64,000 bases of DNA from Comamonas sp. KCTC 72670 (GTDB lineage Bacteria; Myxococcota; Myxococcia; Myxococcales; Myxococcaceae). Both the position numbers and the translations under genes were made by a program. Below, one piece after another: positions 40,995-50,514 of the stretch (positions within the stretch are counted from its first letter, which is position 1; every line of letters begins with the position of its first letter). The stretch covers positions 558,001-622,000 of the forward strand of contig BNCN01000003.1 of assembly GCA_014656495.1 (NCBI GenBank). Reading direction: 5' to 3'. The notes beneath the pieces are model-generated. The model was not told where the DNA came from and did no database searches. It was given only the letters and a program-made list of their open reading frames with translations.

Positions 40995-41927
40995 ATGGGC
41001 GCCGAAGTCGATTACGCGAAGGAAATCCAGGAGCTCAAGCGTTCCATGAACGCGGTCATCCTGGCGCACTATTACCAGGAGAGCGAAGTCCAGGACCTCG
41101 CGGACTTTGTTGGAGACAGCCTGGCCCTGGCCCAGGCCGCGGCGCGCACCGAGGCGGACGTCATCGTCTTCTGTGGCGTTCATTTCATGGCCGAGACGGC
41201 GAAGATCCTCAATCCGTCCCGCCTGGTGCTGCTGCCCGACCTGAAGGCGGGCTGCTCGCTGTCGGACCGGTGTCCGCCGGGCGCCTTCAAGGCGTTCAAG
41301 GACAAACACCCGGGCGCCTTCGTGGTGAGCTACGTCAACAGCTCCGCCGCGGTGAAGGCCATGAGCGACGTCATCTGCACGTCGTCCAATGCGGTGAAAA
41401 TCGTGAACCAGGTGCCCAAGGACCGGCAGATTCTCTTCGCGCCGGATCAGCACCTGGGCCGCTACGTGATGAAGCAGACGGGCCGCGACATGGTGCTGTG
41501 GCCAGGCAGCTGCATCGTTCACGAGATCTTCAGCGAGAAGAAGCTGGTGCAGCTGAAGGTGGAGTACCCGGAAGCAGAGGTGGTGGCCCACCCGGAATGC
41601 GAGCAGGCCGTGCTGCGCCACGCGGACTTCATCGGGTCCACCAAAGCGATCCTCGATTACGCGGTGCGTAGTCCGAAGCAGCAGTTCATCGTGGTGACGG
41701 AGGCGGGCATCATCCACCAGATGAAGCGGGCCGCGCCGGGCAAGACGTTCATCCCCGCGCCGCCCGACAATGGCTGCGCGTGCAACGAGTGCCCATACAT
41801 GCGCTTGAACACGCTGGAGAAGCTGTGGCGCTGCATGAAGGACCGCACGCCGGAGCTCACCATGCCAGAGGACCTGAGCGAGGGCGCTCGCGCGCCGCTG
41901 CAGCGCATGCTGGAGTGGTCGCAGTAG
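40995..41927 (+). CDS. nadA: Quinolinate synthase A
   Basis: A 310-residue NadA, which condenses iminoaspartate with dihydroxyacetone phosphate to quinolinate in NAD synthesis. It carries a [4Fe-4S] cluster on three Cys (C60 in VIVFCGVHF; one in WPGSCIVHE; one in the C-terminal CACNECPYM cluster). The substrate residues [12 protein letters not shown] and MAETAKIL are typical. ATG 40995 has a near-perfect AGGAGG. No nadB or nadC lies near, so NAD genes are scattered. Divergent from the PilZ operon over 269 bp. Confidence 0.96.
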   Translation: MGAEVDYAKEIQELKRSMNAVILAHYYQESEVQDLADFVGDSLALAQAAARTEADVIVFCGVHFMAETAKILNPSRLVLLPDLKAGCSLSDRCPPGAFKAFKDKHPGAFVVSYVNSSAAVKAMSDVICTSSNAVKIVNQVPKDRQILFAPDQHLGRYVMKQTGRDMVLWPGSCIVHEIFSEKKLVQLKVEYPEAEVVAHPECEQAVLRHADFIGSTKAILDYAVRSPKQQFIVVTEAGIIHQMKRAAPGKTFIPAPPDNGCACNECPYMRLNTLEKLWRCMKDRTPELTMPEDLSEGARAPLQRMLEWSQ

Positions 41928-42005
41928 CCGTCACCGGACTGGCAGCAGCGGACATTTGCCAACTCACGTCTTGCACCCCGCGAAGCACAATGCGATGGAG
42001 CCACC

Positions 42006-42605
42006 GTGGCCTTCCGATTCCTCGCAGTCCCCGGACACCGACTGGTGAACTTCCCCCAGGCGTTGCCGGACGATGAGCGCCTCGAGCCGGAGCTGCCTCC
42101 GGTGCACGAGGCCGTGGAGCGCGCCTTGACGGGCGCTGAGTTCCGAGACACGCGCGCCCGCGACCGGCTGCGCGCCCTGCTGCAGGGGGACCGCCCCCCC
42201 GTGCTGGGCGCGCCCGAGACGGGCTTCGGTCCCTCCGCCGTCTTCGCGCAGCCGCCCCAGGATCTGCCGGCGCTGCTGCGGCTGGCGGACGAGCTGGAGA
42301 ACCTGGCCCGCCGCGAAGCGGGCGAGCGAGCCCTGGTGTGGAAGTGTGGCGACTGCGGCGCCCGCTACGCGGTGCCGGTGGCCCTGGTGCGCCAGGTGTC
42401 CATCCGCTGCGAGCGCTGTGGCACGCCGGTGGAGCTGGCGGCCACGCGCAGCCTGGGCGAGGAGTCCCTCATCGACCCCTTCCTCGGCGCGGTGAACCAC
42501 AGCCGCCGGGAGCTCGCGGCCTTCTTCCGCGAGGCCATGGCGCGCGGCTGGCCGGTGCTGGTGGCCGAGGACCGCCGCGTGCCACGCACGCAGCCCTCGG
42601 CCTGA
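42006..42605 (+). CDS. Hypothetical zinc-ribbon protein
   Basis: A 199-residue protein of unknown function. A helical N-terminus (about 1-100) leads to a C-X2-C ... C-X2-C zinc ribbon (about 113-140: WKCGDCGARY and IRCERCGTPVEL). The C-terminal helix is basic. It could bind nucleic acid or protein. GTG 42006 is the only plausible start. It follows nadA by 78 bp and precedes the methyltransferase at 42666 by 60 bp on the same strand, so the three may be co-transcribed. Confidence 0.6.
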   Translation: MAFRFLAVPGHRLVNFPQALPDDERLEPELPPVHEAVERALTGAEFRDTRARDRLRALLQGDRPPVLGAPETGFGPSAVFAQPPQDLPALLRLADELENLARREAGERALVWKCGDCGARYAVPVALVRQVSIRCERCGTPVELAATRSLGEESLIDPFLGAVNHSRRELAAFFREAMARGWPVLVAEDRRVPRTQPSA

Positions 42606-42665
42606 CGGCGCCCGGCTGAAAACGGGTTCTCGCGCCGCGTGGGGGACGGTAGCCTTGCCGTCCCC

Positions 42666-43478
42666 ATGCGGCGCGCGCTCGTCCCCCTCCTGCGATGTCC
42701 CCGGTGCCGTCGTGGCGTCCTCCACCCGGAGGTGGATGCCCCGGTGCACTTCTTTGGTCCGCTGCGCTGCCAGGAGTGCGGCGCCAGCCACCCCGTGGCC
42801 GAAGGCGTCGCCGACCTCGTGGTGGACCCCGCCGCGTCCGGCCCGCTGCAGCGCGGCATGGAGCAGCGCTGGGTGGCGCGCTCGTACGAGCGCTACATGC
42901 GGCCGGTGCTGCAGCGCGCCCTCACCCGGCAGCCGCTGGACGGCGACAGCGAGTTCCTCCTCTACCGCAGCCTCCTGGGCGCCCCGGCGGCCCCCGTGCT
43001 GGACGTGGGTTGTGGCACGGGCCTGCTGGCGCGGCGGCTGGCGCGCGAGCCGGAGATGCCGCCCGTGGCCGCGCTGGACGTGTCACGCGCCATGCTGGAG
43101 GAGGGCGTGGCCCAGGCGCGCGAGGCCGGCGTGGGCGTGGACTTCCTGCGCGCCGAGGCGCCGTACCTGCCCTTCCAGGACGCCACCCTGGGCGCGGTGC
43201 TGATGAGCGACGCCCTGCCCTTCGTGGCGGACCTGTCGCGGCTGCTGCTGGAGGTCCACCGCGTGCTGCGGCCGGGCGGGCGCTGGGTGGCCAGCACCTA
43301 CGCGCCGCCGAAGGCGCCTCGCGCGCTGCTCCACCGGGGCGTGGGCCTGCACCCGCGCGGAGAGGCCGAGCTGCGACGGGAGGCCGCGGCGGCGGGCTTC
43401 GTGCGCTTCGAGCGCGTGTCCCTGCCGCCCCTGCTGGTGGTGAAGGCGGAGAAGGGCTCCGCCGAGACGCCTAGATGA
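42666..43478 (+). CDS. Methyltransferase with zinc-ribbon N-terminus
   Basis: A 270-residue protein. Residues 1-55 are a Trm112-like zinc ribbon (LLRCPRCRRGVL ... LRCQECGASHP). A class I methyltransferase follows (VLDVGCGTGLLARRL, LMSDALPFVADL, VLRPGGRWVAS). Architecture resembles the RlmA/UbiE-type ribbon methyltransferases, but the substrate is not known. ATG 42666 is used rather than GTG 42639 because the ribbon begins there. It overlaps the opposite-strand Cys-rich gene by 8 bp. Confidence 0.83.
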   Translation: MRRALVPLLRCPRCRRGVLHPEVDAPVHFFGPLRCQECGASHPVAEGVADLVVDPAASGPLQRGMEQRWVARSYERYMRPVLQRALTRQPLDGDSEFLLYRSLLGAPAAPVLDVGCGTGLLARRLAREPEMPPVAALDVSRAMLEEGVAQAREAGVGVDFLRAEAPYLPFQDATLGAVLMSDALPFVADLSRLLLEVHRVLRPGGRWVASTYAPPKAPRALLHRGVGLHPRGEAELRREAAAAGFVRFERVSLPPLLVVKAEKGSAETPR

Positions 43479-43830
43479 AGATGCCCGCGGACGCGTCGTA
43501 GCGCGCCTCGTTGAGCTTCAGCTCCGCGGGCTGGCCGCGCAGCGCGTCCATCACCTGCCGCTTCGGCTTCTTGCACTTGCCGCACTCGCACGAGCCCTTC
43601 TTGCACGTGCAGTCCGCCTTGCTGCCACACTGGCACTTGGCGGCCATGAGCGAGTCGAGCGCGTCCAGCGGGCGCTCCACGTCGCTGGCGGAGGGCGCGG
43701 AGTCCGCCGGCTTCGCCTTCGCCGCCGCGGCGCGCTGGTGGGCCTCACAGGCCTCCGCCGCGCCCGGTGCCAGCAGCAGGCCGCTCATCATCAGCCCCCC
43801 GGCCATCCACATCCCGAAGCGCGTCGTCAT
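43471..43830 (-). CDS. Secreted Cys-rich, metallothionein-like protein
   Basis: A 119-residue protein with a Sec signal (about 1-27, ending AAEAC). A single block near residues 65-85 has seven Cys in about 20 residues, as C-X-C, C-X-C, C-X-C and a last C (CQCGSKADCTCKKGSCECGKC), like metallothionein clusters. Such motifs bind soft metals (Cu, Zn, Cd, Ag). The remaining C-terminus (about 90-119) is a small amphipathic domain. A periplasmic or surface metal-binding role is an inference. Convergent overlap with the methyltransferase. Confidence 0.7.
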   Translation of the reverse strand: MTTRFGMWMAGGLMMSGLLLAPGAAEACEAHQRAAAAKAKPADSAPSASDVERPLDALDSLMAAKCQCGSKADCTCKKGSCECGKCKKPKRQVMDALRGQPAELKLNEARYDASAGIFI

Positions 43831-44007
43831 GGCACTCTCCTCGGGGAAGGCACCCGCGCCCTCCCGCTCAGCCGGCGCCTATACCGCAGCCCTCCCCGAC
43901 TGCCAAGGCCGCCGGCCACACCTTTGTCTACCTGGAGAACAAGCGCTGCCTGGGATGCACGCCTGGCTCGCCGGGCCGAGGGCCGCCGCGTACAGTCCGC
44001 GGCCTCC

Positions 44008-45576
44008 GTGACGCCCCGACTCTCCCGCCTCGTCCATGCCGCCGCGCTCGTCCTGGGGACGCTCCCCCTGTGGGTGTCGCGCCACCTCCCCATGGTGGAC
44101 CTGCCGCAGCACCTGTACCTCATCTCCGTGCTGCACCGGCTGGACGACCCCACCACGCTGTACCCGCAGCTGTTCGCCGCCCGTCACGCGCTGACGCCGT
44201 ACCTGGGCTACTACTACCTGGTCAGCGGGCTCAACTGGCTGCTCCCCCTGGAGCTGGCCAACCGCGTGTTCCTCTCCGCCTATGTGGTGGGGCTGCCGCT
44301 GAGCCTGGGCTTCCTGCTGCGCAGCCTGGGCCGCCCCACCTGGCCCGCGCTCCTGGCCCTGCCCTTCGCGTACGGCGACAGCTTCAACTGGGGCTTCATC
44401 AACTACTGCGCCGCGCTGCCGCTGACGCTGCTGTGCTGCGGCCTCTTCGTGCGCGCGCTGGAGGACGTCCCCCGCCGCCGCGCCTGGGCGCTGGGGCTGG
44501 CCGCGTGCCTGGTGGCGGTGCTGCTCTTCCACGTGCAGGCCTTTGGCTTCCTCGCCTTCGGGCTGCCCTGGCTGTTGCTCACCACGCGCGTGCCCGAGGA
44601 CGCGTCCGCCCGCGGCCTCCTGGCGCGGCTGCGCCCCCGCGCGCCGGCGCTGCTGGGCGTCGTCCCTGGCGTGGCGCTGTTCCTGGGCTGGGTGGTGCTG
44701 CGCTTCGGCGAGCCCGCGGACATCCAGCCCGGCGTGCCGTGGAAGGCGTGGGGCCCGACGTTCTCGCCGCAGAACCTGGCCTGGAAGGGCTTCGAGCAGA
44801 ACCGCGCGGAGTTCTTCCAGGTGCTCGCCAACACCTTCTGGGATGGCTCGGACCGTTGGGCGCTGTACGCCGTGGGCGCGGTGGCGGTGGCGGGCTGGGC
44901 CGCGGGCCTGCTGCGCCCCGAGCGCGCCCCGGGCCAGGGCGCCGTGATGCGCTCGCGGTTGATGGGGCTGGGGCTGCTGGCGCTCGCGCTCTACTTCCTG
45001 CTGCCCTTCGACATCCGCGGCTACGTCTACTACCTCAACACCCGCTACGCGCACCTGGCCGCCGCGCTGCTGGTGGCCACCGTCCCCGCGACGCTGCCCG
45101 CGTGGCGCCGGCCCCTGCGCCTGGCCGCCCTCGCCTGCGCCATGGTGCTGGCCGTCGCGATGGGCCGCGGCTACCGCGCCTTCTCCCGCGAGGCCCAGGC
45201 CGAATGGGGCCCCCTGGTGGCCGCCACCGCGTCACGGCCGCGTGTCATGGGGTTGATGTTCGACCCCGGCTCCCGGGTGGTGCGACAGCCCGTCTTCATC
45301 CACAGCGCGGCGGTGCTGGCGCGGGCGCGGGGTGGCGTGCCCAACTTCACCTTCGCCTCCACGCCGCATTCGCCGCTGCGCTACACCGGCGAGGAGCCCC
45401 CCACCTTCCCCTCCGAGTGGCGGCCGCAGCAGATGGACTACGCGCGGCAAGGCGTCTGGTACGACCACTTCCTCGTGCGCGGGGCGCCCCCGTCGCGCGT
45501 GTTCGGCGCGCGGCTCCAGTCGGAGCTGGCCGTGGTGGCGGAGCCTGGGAAGAGCGCGCTCGTGCGGCGGCGCTGA
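44008..45576 (+). CDS. Polytopic membrane protein, family unknown
   Basis: A 522-residue protein with about 10-12 membrane helices from the N-terminus to residue 390 (LVHAAALVLGTLPLWVS, LTLLCCGLFVRAL, LVAVLLFHVQAFGFLAFGLP, LLGVVPGVALFLGWVVL). The C-terminal 130 residues are soluble. Outer-loop features (a DLPQHLYLI acidic turn near residue 30) recall GT-C-fold glycosyltransferases, but no signature is decisive. GTG 44008 is the start with the shortest hydrophilic lead; a longer frame from 43738 overlaps the Cys-rich gene. No clear ribosome site. Confidence 0.65.
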   Translation: MTPRLSRLVHAAALVLGTLPLWVSRHLPMVDLPQHLYLISVLHRLDDPTTLYPQLFAARHALTPYLGYYYLVSGLNWLLPLELANRVFLSAYVVGLPLSLGFLLRSLGRPTWPALLALPFAYGDSFNWGFINYCAALPLTLLCCGLFVRALEDVPRRRAWALGLAACLVAVLLFHVQAFGFLAFGLPWLLLTTRVPEDASARGLLARLRPRAPALLGVVPGVALFLGWVVLRFGEPADIQPGVPWKAWGPTFSPQNLAWKGFEQNRAEFFQVLANTFWDGSDRWALYAVGAVAVAGWAAGLLRPERAPGQGAVMRSRLMGLGLLALALYFLLPFDIRGYVYYLNTRYAHLAAALLVATVPATLPAWRRPLRLAALACAMVLAVAMGRGYRAFSREAQAEWGPLVAATASRPRVMGLMFDPGSRVVRQPVFIHSAAVLARARGGVPNFTFASTPHSPLRYTGEEPPTFPSEWRPQQMDYARQGVWYDHFLVRGAPPSRVFGARLQSELAVVAEPGKSALVRRR

Positions 45577-45655
45577 GCGCCGAGTGTGCCCTGGCGAGCG
45601 CCCGGCCCTTCACGGACATGCCCGGCGGCGCGCGGGGTGAAGTAGAAATCCCCGC

Positions 45656-46867
45656 ATGAGCCCTCCCCCTTCGGACCCTCGCTCCCTGCTGGACGCGCTG
45701 CGCGCTGGCACCTCGCTGCCCGCTTTCCCCTCCGAGGCGGTGGAGTCCGCCCGCGCGCTGGCGCGGGATGTCTCCCAGGCGGCGCCCGCCAGCGTGGAGG
45801 CCCTGCCAGAGCCCCTGGCGCAAGCGGTGCTCGAGGCCGCGGTGGCGGAGGGCCACGCCCCCCTGGCGGAGGCGCTATCGGCCTCCTCGGTGAAGCCCCT
45901 GGCGAAGGCCGCGAAGAAGGCCCTGTACCGGCTGCGCTCGCGCGGCGTCACCGTGGCCGAGGCCCCCCGCCCCGCGCCCGCCGAGCCGCCCCCCGCCCCC
46001 GCGGCCGAGACGCTCAACGCGCTCGCGAGCGCCATCACCAGCGAGGGTGAGCGGGCGCTCGTCATGGCCCGCATGCTGCGCGGCGCGGGCGTGGAAGTGG
46101 TGCAGATGCAGCTGTCGGATGAACGCGGCGTGGTCGCGCTCCAGTTGGGCGACCGCAACCGCGCCACCTGGCGGAAGCTGGTGAAGGACGGGCTGGCCCA
46201 TGGCGGCATCGTGGAGCTGCCCCAGGCCGAGGCCGCCGCGTTGCTCGCCGAGGCCGCCGGCACCAACCTGCGCACGCACACGCCCTTCCCCGAGGGCCTG
46301 GACGTGGTGCTGCGCCACTTCGGCGTCCAGCCCCAGTTGGAGCCCACGGCCCTCCCGCTCCCCGCGCCCGAGCACGCCCGCCGCGCCCGGGAGGCGGACG
46401 CCCTTCATGACACGGTGGAGTTGGTGTCGTGGATGCCGCCCGAGCCGGACGTGCGGCGGCTGGTGGAGAAGCTGGACGAGGTCGTGCACAGCCCCCTGTC
46501 GCTGAGTGACGTGCAGCGCCAGGAGCAGCTGCAGGCGGCGGTGCGCGCCGTGGCCCAGGCGTTCTTCACCCCGGAGGTGAGCCAGCGCTACGCGTTGCGG
46601 TTGTGGAGGATGGCGGACTACTTCGAGCGCAGCGCCCGGCCTCGCGAGGCCAGCATCGCCCGGGCGGAGGCCCGCCTGCTCTTCCACGGGCAGCAGGAGC
46701 CCTTCTCCCGCTTCGCCGAGCGGCTCTTCGAGAAGGTCCTGGCCCTGGTGGCCGCCGCCGGTGCGCGGGCCGGCGCAATCCGGCCCGGGGCTGAAGGGGG
46801 CCCCGCGGAGGCCGCGCCTGCTCCCGTGGAGGAGCGGCGCAGCCCCGGCGGTCTCATCATCCCCTGA
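45656..46867 (+). CDS. Hypothetical protein, alanine-rich
   Basis: A 403-residue protein I do not recognise. It is Ala- and Leu-rich helices: an N-terminal helical part (about 1-105), a Pro/Ala linker (about 103-120), a middle domain (about 122-230, with HGGIVELPQAEAAALLAEAA) and a helical C-terminal part (about 255-370, VELVSWMPPEPDVRRLVEK). The last 30 residues are disordered. No signal peptide or membrane segment. ATG 45656. Downstream gene is convergent at 46896. Confidence 0.6.
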   Translation: MSPPPSDPRSLLDALRAGTSLPAFPSEAVESARALARDVSQAAPASVEALPEPLAQAVLEAAVAEGHAPLAEALSASSVKPLAKAAKKALYRLRSRGVTVAEAPRPAPAEPPPAPAAETLNALASAITSEGERALVMARMLRGAGVEVVQMQLSDERGVVALQLGDRNRATWRKLVKDGLAHGGIVELPQAEAAALLAEAAGTNLRTHTPFPEGLDVVLRHFGVQPQLEPTALPLPAPEHARRAREADALHDTVELVSWMPPEPDVRRLVEKLDEVVHSPLSLSDVQRQEQLQAAVRAVAQAFFTPEVSQRYALRLWRMADYFERSARPREASIARAEARLLFHGQQEPFSRFAERLFEKVLALVAAAGARAGAIRPGAEGGPAEAAPAPVEERRSPGGLIIP

Positions 46868-46895
46868 ACCGCGGGGAGGGGCGACGCGCGGCCGC

Positions 46896-47702
46896 TCAGG
46901 CCGGCGTCACGCGGGCGCGCAGGAGCAGGTCCAGGTTCTCCCGCTCCCAGGCCAACGCCCGGGCGTAGTCGTGGAACTGCTTCTCATGCTCCATCAGCTC
47001 GGGCGGGTGGATGCAGCGCCGCCCGTCCTCGCCCTTCCGGGTCCGGTACACGTCGTGGAGCATCTCGTGGAAGACAATCCACTCCACGAAGTAGCGGGGC
47101 ACCACCGGCTGGTCCAACGCCGGGTGGATGCGGATGACCTTCGAGTCCGCCGAGTAGGAGCCCATCTTGATGCTCTTGCGAGGCCCCTTCACCCGCGGCG
47201 CCGGGCCGTAGGTGATGGCCGCGTCGATGCGGCCGTCGAAGTAGCGCTCGTTCAGCCGCTGGAAGATGCGCTCCAGGTCATGGTGCTTGCCCTCCGGCGC
47301 CAGGCGGATGCGCTTGCGCATCTGCGCCGGCGACAGGCGCCGGATGTAGATGCGGTTGCGCTCGATGAACTTGTCCAGGAGCACGCTGGCGTCCGGGTCA
47401 CCCTTGCGCACGAAGCTGGCGAGCGCCTGGACCACGTCATCCGGAGCGACCAGGAACATGTGGTGCAGCCGCAGCCGCCACATGGCCCGCTGGCGTTGGA
47501 ACGTCAGCATGGTGTGCGTGTTGTCGTGAATCTCCAACGCCACCTTCGCACGCAGGCGCGTGCGCAGCCGGCGCTCGAGCACACGGCGCCAGACCTTCAG
47601 GAGCCGGTTGGGCTCGGGGACGATGGGAACCTGCCGGGCCACCCGGCCGGCCGTGTAACTCCGCTTCCTGATTACGTTTTTCTGACTCTTCGGGCGCGCC
47701 AT
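46896..47702 (-). CDS. SprT-like zinc metallopeptidase
   Basis: A 268-residue protein with a zinc protease core: FHEMLHD supplies HEMLH (H-E-X2-H), and a later HEKQFHDYA a third His. The layout (basic N-terminus, about 110-residue helical segment, then the zinc site at about 215) fits the SprT/WSS1-like superfamily, some of which digest DNA-crosslinked protein. Its substrate here is unknown. ATG 47702 (MARPKSQKN) is used; an in-frame ATG at 47735 is possible. Its N-terminal 30 residues are strongly basic. Confidence 0.7.
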   Translation of the reverse strand: MARPKSQKNVIRKRSYTAGRVARQVPIVPEPNRLLKVWRRVLERRLRTRLRAKVALEIHDNTHTMLTFQRQRAMWRLRLHHMFLVAPDDVVQALASFVRKGDPDASVLLDKFIERNRIYIRRLSPAQMRKRIRLAPEGKHHDLERIFQRLNERYFDGRIDAAITYGPAPRVKGPRKSIKMGSYSADSKVIRIHPALDQPVVPRYFVEWIVFHEMLHDVYRTRKGEDGRRCIHPPELMEHEKQFHDYARALAWERENLDLLLRARVTPA

Positions 47703-47858
47703 AAGGGGTCCGGATTCTACGGACCCGTCTGACATGTGTAAACGCGCTCGGGATGACGAAAACCCAGGAATTCCAACGACTTAAGGCCACTCAAGCCCAC
47801 CAGGGCCCACTTGTCCGCCCCTGGGGGTGGATGCCGCATACACGGCAAATGCCCGATG

Positions 47859-50309
47859 TCATTGACGTCGCTTCGTGCACGGAATCTGCAGGACGAGCGG
47901 CCCCTCGGTCGCCGGCTCTATGAGGTAGGGTTTTGTACCCTTCGGCTTCCGACGCCCCGGGCACTGGTAGCTCACCCGGAGGGGGCCCACGGGCAGCGAC
48001 ACCAGCGTGTTGATGGGCAGGCGCGCGCCCCCTTCGCGGCGCAGCACCGTGCGCGCCGGAGCGTCGAACCAAACCTCCACCAGCGAGGGCGCCGCCTCAG
48101 GCGGAGTGCCCGCGGACGGCGGCGCGTCCTCGGGAGCCGCGTGCTCGGCGGCGGCCTCCCCCTCCCCCTCCTCGGACGCAGGCGCCGCGGCGGTCTCCGG
48201 CGAGGACGCCGACGTCACCTCTGGCGGGAGCGCCGGGGCCTTGGGCGCCAGCGACTCCTTCGTCCCGGGCCGGAGTCCCTGACCGGGCGCCGCGGGCGTG
48301 TCCAACGCGCCCACGGACAAATCCCGGGCGGGAATCGGAGGCACCGCCGTCTCACCGCGCACGAACCACCACAGGGCCACGCCGAGCCCGAACAGCCCCA
48401 CGGCCACCGCCAGCAGCAGCACCACCGGCCGCTTGCGCCGAGGCAACGAAGCCCGGGTGTCGGCGCCGTCCTCGGTGTCGTGCCCGGGATACCCCATGGT
48501 GGACTCGTCGTCCTCCGGGTCATCCCGGAGCGTGGGACGCGGGTCCGTGTACTCCAGGGAGGACAGGCTCAAGTCGGTGTGCAGCGACTCCTCGTCATCG
48601 TGCCGCAGCCCGCCGCGGACCGGCGCCGGACTCCGAGGCGGCGGCCGCTGATTCACCGTGGCCGGGGTGAGCGAGACGGACTGGGAGAGCTCCAGGTCCA
48701 ACGACGAGGCCCTTCGCTGGGACGCGCTGGGCGTGGGCGGCGCCGCGTGCTCCGCGGTGGCCGGACGGCGGGAAACGGGCGCGACCGTCGCGGCGGGAGG
48801 CGCGGGCTGACGCCGCGAGCGCATCGTCTCCGGAGGGGGCCGCAAGCGTGACGAGGACGGCTCCGCGTGAGGCCCCGAGCGGCGCACCGGCACTGGCGGC
48901 GTCGCGGGCGGCCGGACCGGCACGTCCTTCACGCGGCCCCGCTGGGGCACGGTGGATTCACCGTCGCCGACGTCCAGCTCCTCGGCCACCAGGGCGGCCA
49001 TCTTGTAGCCCATGGGCGTGGTGCCCACGGCGGTGGACATCTCGCCGTCCTCGTCGTCCTCGGCGTGGAGGCGCGAGGGCAGCTCGCGAGGCCGGGCCAT
49101 CAACGTGGCGGGCTCGGGCTCGTCGGCGAACGGCGCCGGCATGGCGTCACGGGACGCGCGGCGCGGCGTGGGCCGGGCCGTGAGGCCGGGCGTGAGCTGC
49201 GCGCTCGGGACCGGCGCCAGGTCGGACTCCGGCGTGGTGGAGGACAGCGTGGGCGCGGTGGACTCCAGCACGGAGGGCCGCTTCGGCGGCTCGGCGTCCT
49301 GGGAGAGCCGGGCTCCCGGCAAGGGCACGGTGGCCTCGCGCCGCCCGAGCCCCTTGGCCTCGGGGATGTGGAGGATGGTGCGCTCCTCCTCCGCGCCGAG
49401 CAGCCGACAGATGTACTCCGCCACGTCCAGGCTCTGGCGGATGGCGCCGGAGCCGAGGAAGGCGTTGAGCGCGTCGCTCACCTCGGACGCGCGCTGGAAG
49501 CGCTGGGCGCGGTCCTTGGTGAGGCAGCGCATGACGATGCGCGAGAGCGCCTGGGGATAGTCGTCGCGCAGCAGGTGCGGCGGCGCCGGGTCCTCGTAGC
49601 GGATGGCGTAGAGGATGCCCTCCGTCGTCGGCTTGGCGAAGGGCTGCCGGCCGGTGGTGATTTCGTACAGCATGGTGCCCAGCGCGAAGATGTCCGCGCG
49701 GTGGTCCAGCCGCTCCTGCGACACCTGCTCCGGCGCCAGGTAGAGGAACTTGCCCTTGATGACGCCCGGCTTGCTGCGCTCCATGAACGCGCCGGCCTTG
49801 GCGATGCCGAAGTCGACGAGCTTGACGCGCCCGTCGTAGCCAATCATCACGTTCTGCGGACTGACGTCGCGGTGGATCAGCTCCAGCGGCCGCCCGTCCA
49901 CGCCGCGGCTGTGGTGCGCGTAGTCCAGGCCCGCCGCCACCTGCGCGCAGATGCGGGCGGCGACGCCATAGGGCACGGTGGCGCCGAACTTGGACTCCTC
50001 GGCCATGACGCGCCGCAGGTCCACGCCCTCCACGTACTCCATGGCGATGAAGATGTTGTCGCCCTCCTTCCCCAGTTCGTGCACCTGCACGATGTTGGGG
50101 TGGTGGAGCTGCGCGGCGATGCGCGCCTCGTCCAGGAACATCTGGACGAACTCAGGCTCCTCCGACAGGTACGGGAGGATCCGCTTGAGGACGACCAGTT
50201 CGGGGTCCGGCGGTCGCTGGGACAGGAACAGCTCCGCCATGCCTCCCACGGCGAGCCGCTTGATCAGCAGGTAGTTTCCGAACGGGGTGGCCGTCTGGGG
50301 CGAGCTCAC
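47859..50309 (-). CDS. Membrane Ser/Thr protein kinase
   Basis: An 816-residue Hanks-type kinase. Kinase domain about 10-290: glycine loop LAVGGMAELFLS, the Lys in VVLKRILPYL, HRDVSPQN catalytic loop and VDFGIAKAG activation segment. A 300-residue disordered linker follows (Pro/Arg/Ser rich), with a membrane helix at about 655-675 (PVVLLLAVAVGLFGLGVALW) and an exported C-terminal PEGA-like domain (about 745-816). It should sense something outside and phosphorylate inside. GTG 50309 is used; TTG 50369 adds 20 residues and is also possible. Confidence 0.9.
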   Translation of the reverse strand: MSSPQTATPFGNYLLIKRLAVGGMAELFLSQRPPDPELVVLKRILPYLSEEPEFVQMFLDEARIAAQLHHPNIVQVHELGKEGDNIFIAMEYVEGVDLRRVMAEESKFGATVPYGVAARICAQVAAGLDYAHHSRGVDGRPLELIHRDVSPQNVMIGYDGRVKLVDFGIAKAGAFMERSKPGVIKGKFLYLAPEQVSQERLDHRADIFALGTMLYEITTGRQPFAKPTTEGILYAIRYEDPAPPHLLRDDYPQALSRIVMRCLTKDRAQRFQRASEVSDALNAFLGSGAIRQSLDVAEYICRLLGAEEERTILHIPEAKGLGRREATVPLPGARLSQDAEPPKRPSVLESTAPTLSSTTPESDLAPVPSAQLTPGLTARPTPRRASRDAMPAPFADEPEPATLMARPRELPSRLHAEDDEDGEMSTAVGTTPMGYKMAALVAEELDVGDGESTVPQRGRVKDVPVRPPATPPVPVRRSGPHAEPSSSRLRPPPETMRSRRQPAPPAATVAPVSRRPATAEHAAPPTPSASQRRASSLDLELSQSVSLTPATVNQRPPPRSPAPVRGGLRHDDEESLHTDLSLSSLEYTDPRPTLRDDPEDDESTMGYPGHDTEDGADTRASLPRRKRPVVLLLAVAVGLFGLGVALWWFVRGETAVPPIPARDLSVGALDTPAAPGQGLRPGTKESLAPKAPALPPEVTSASSPETAAAPASEEGEGEAAAEHAAPEDAPPSAGTPPEAAPSLVEVWFDAPARTVLRREGGARLPINTLVSLPVGPLRVSYQCPGRRKPKGTKPYLIEPATEGPLVLQIPCTKRRQ

Positions 50310-50437
50310 GAAAGAAAGGCCGTCTGTCAGAAGGTGAATGGGCTGGACTTTTCCGGAGCTTACCCACAATCACCAGCTCAGGGGAGCCAGGGACCCGCTT
50401 CGGTGGGTTCCGGACACCCACCCCGCCTCCCGGGCCC

Positions 50438-50476
50438 AAAAAGAAGCCGCCCCTCCCCGGTGGGCGAGAGGCGGCT
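50438..50476 (-). terminator. Intrinsic terminator with T tract
   Basis: On the minus strand an 11-bp stem (arms 50466-50476 and 50445-50455, one mismatch) with a 10-nt loop is followed by TCTTTTTG (50437-50444). This is the most classical intrinsic terminator in the window after 61204. It lies 38 bp past the stop of the lipoprotein gene at 50515. Confidence 0.8.
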
Positions 50477-50514
50477 GAAGCCTGCGCCGAGGGCGGGCGC
50501 CCCCGGGTCAATCG

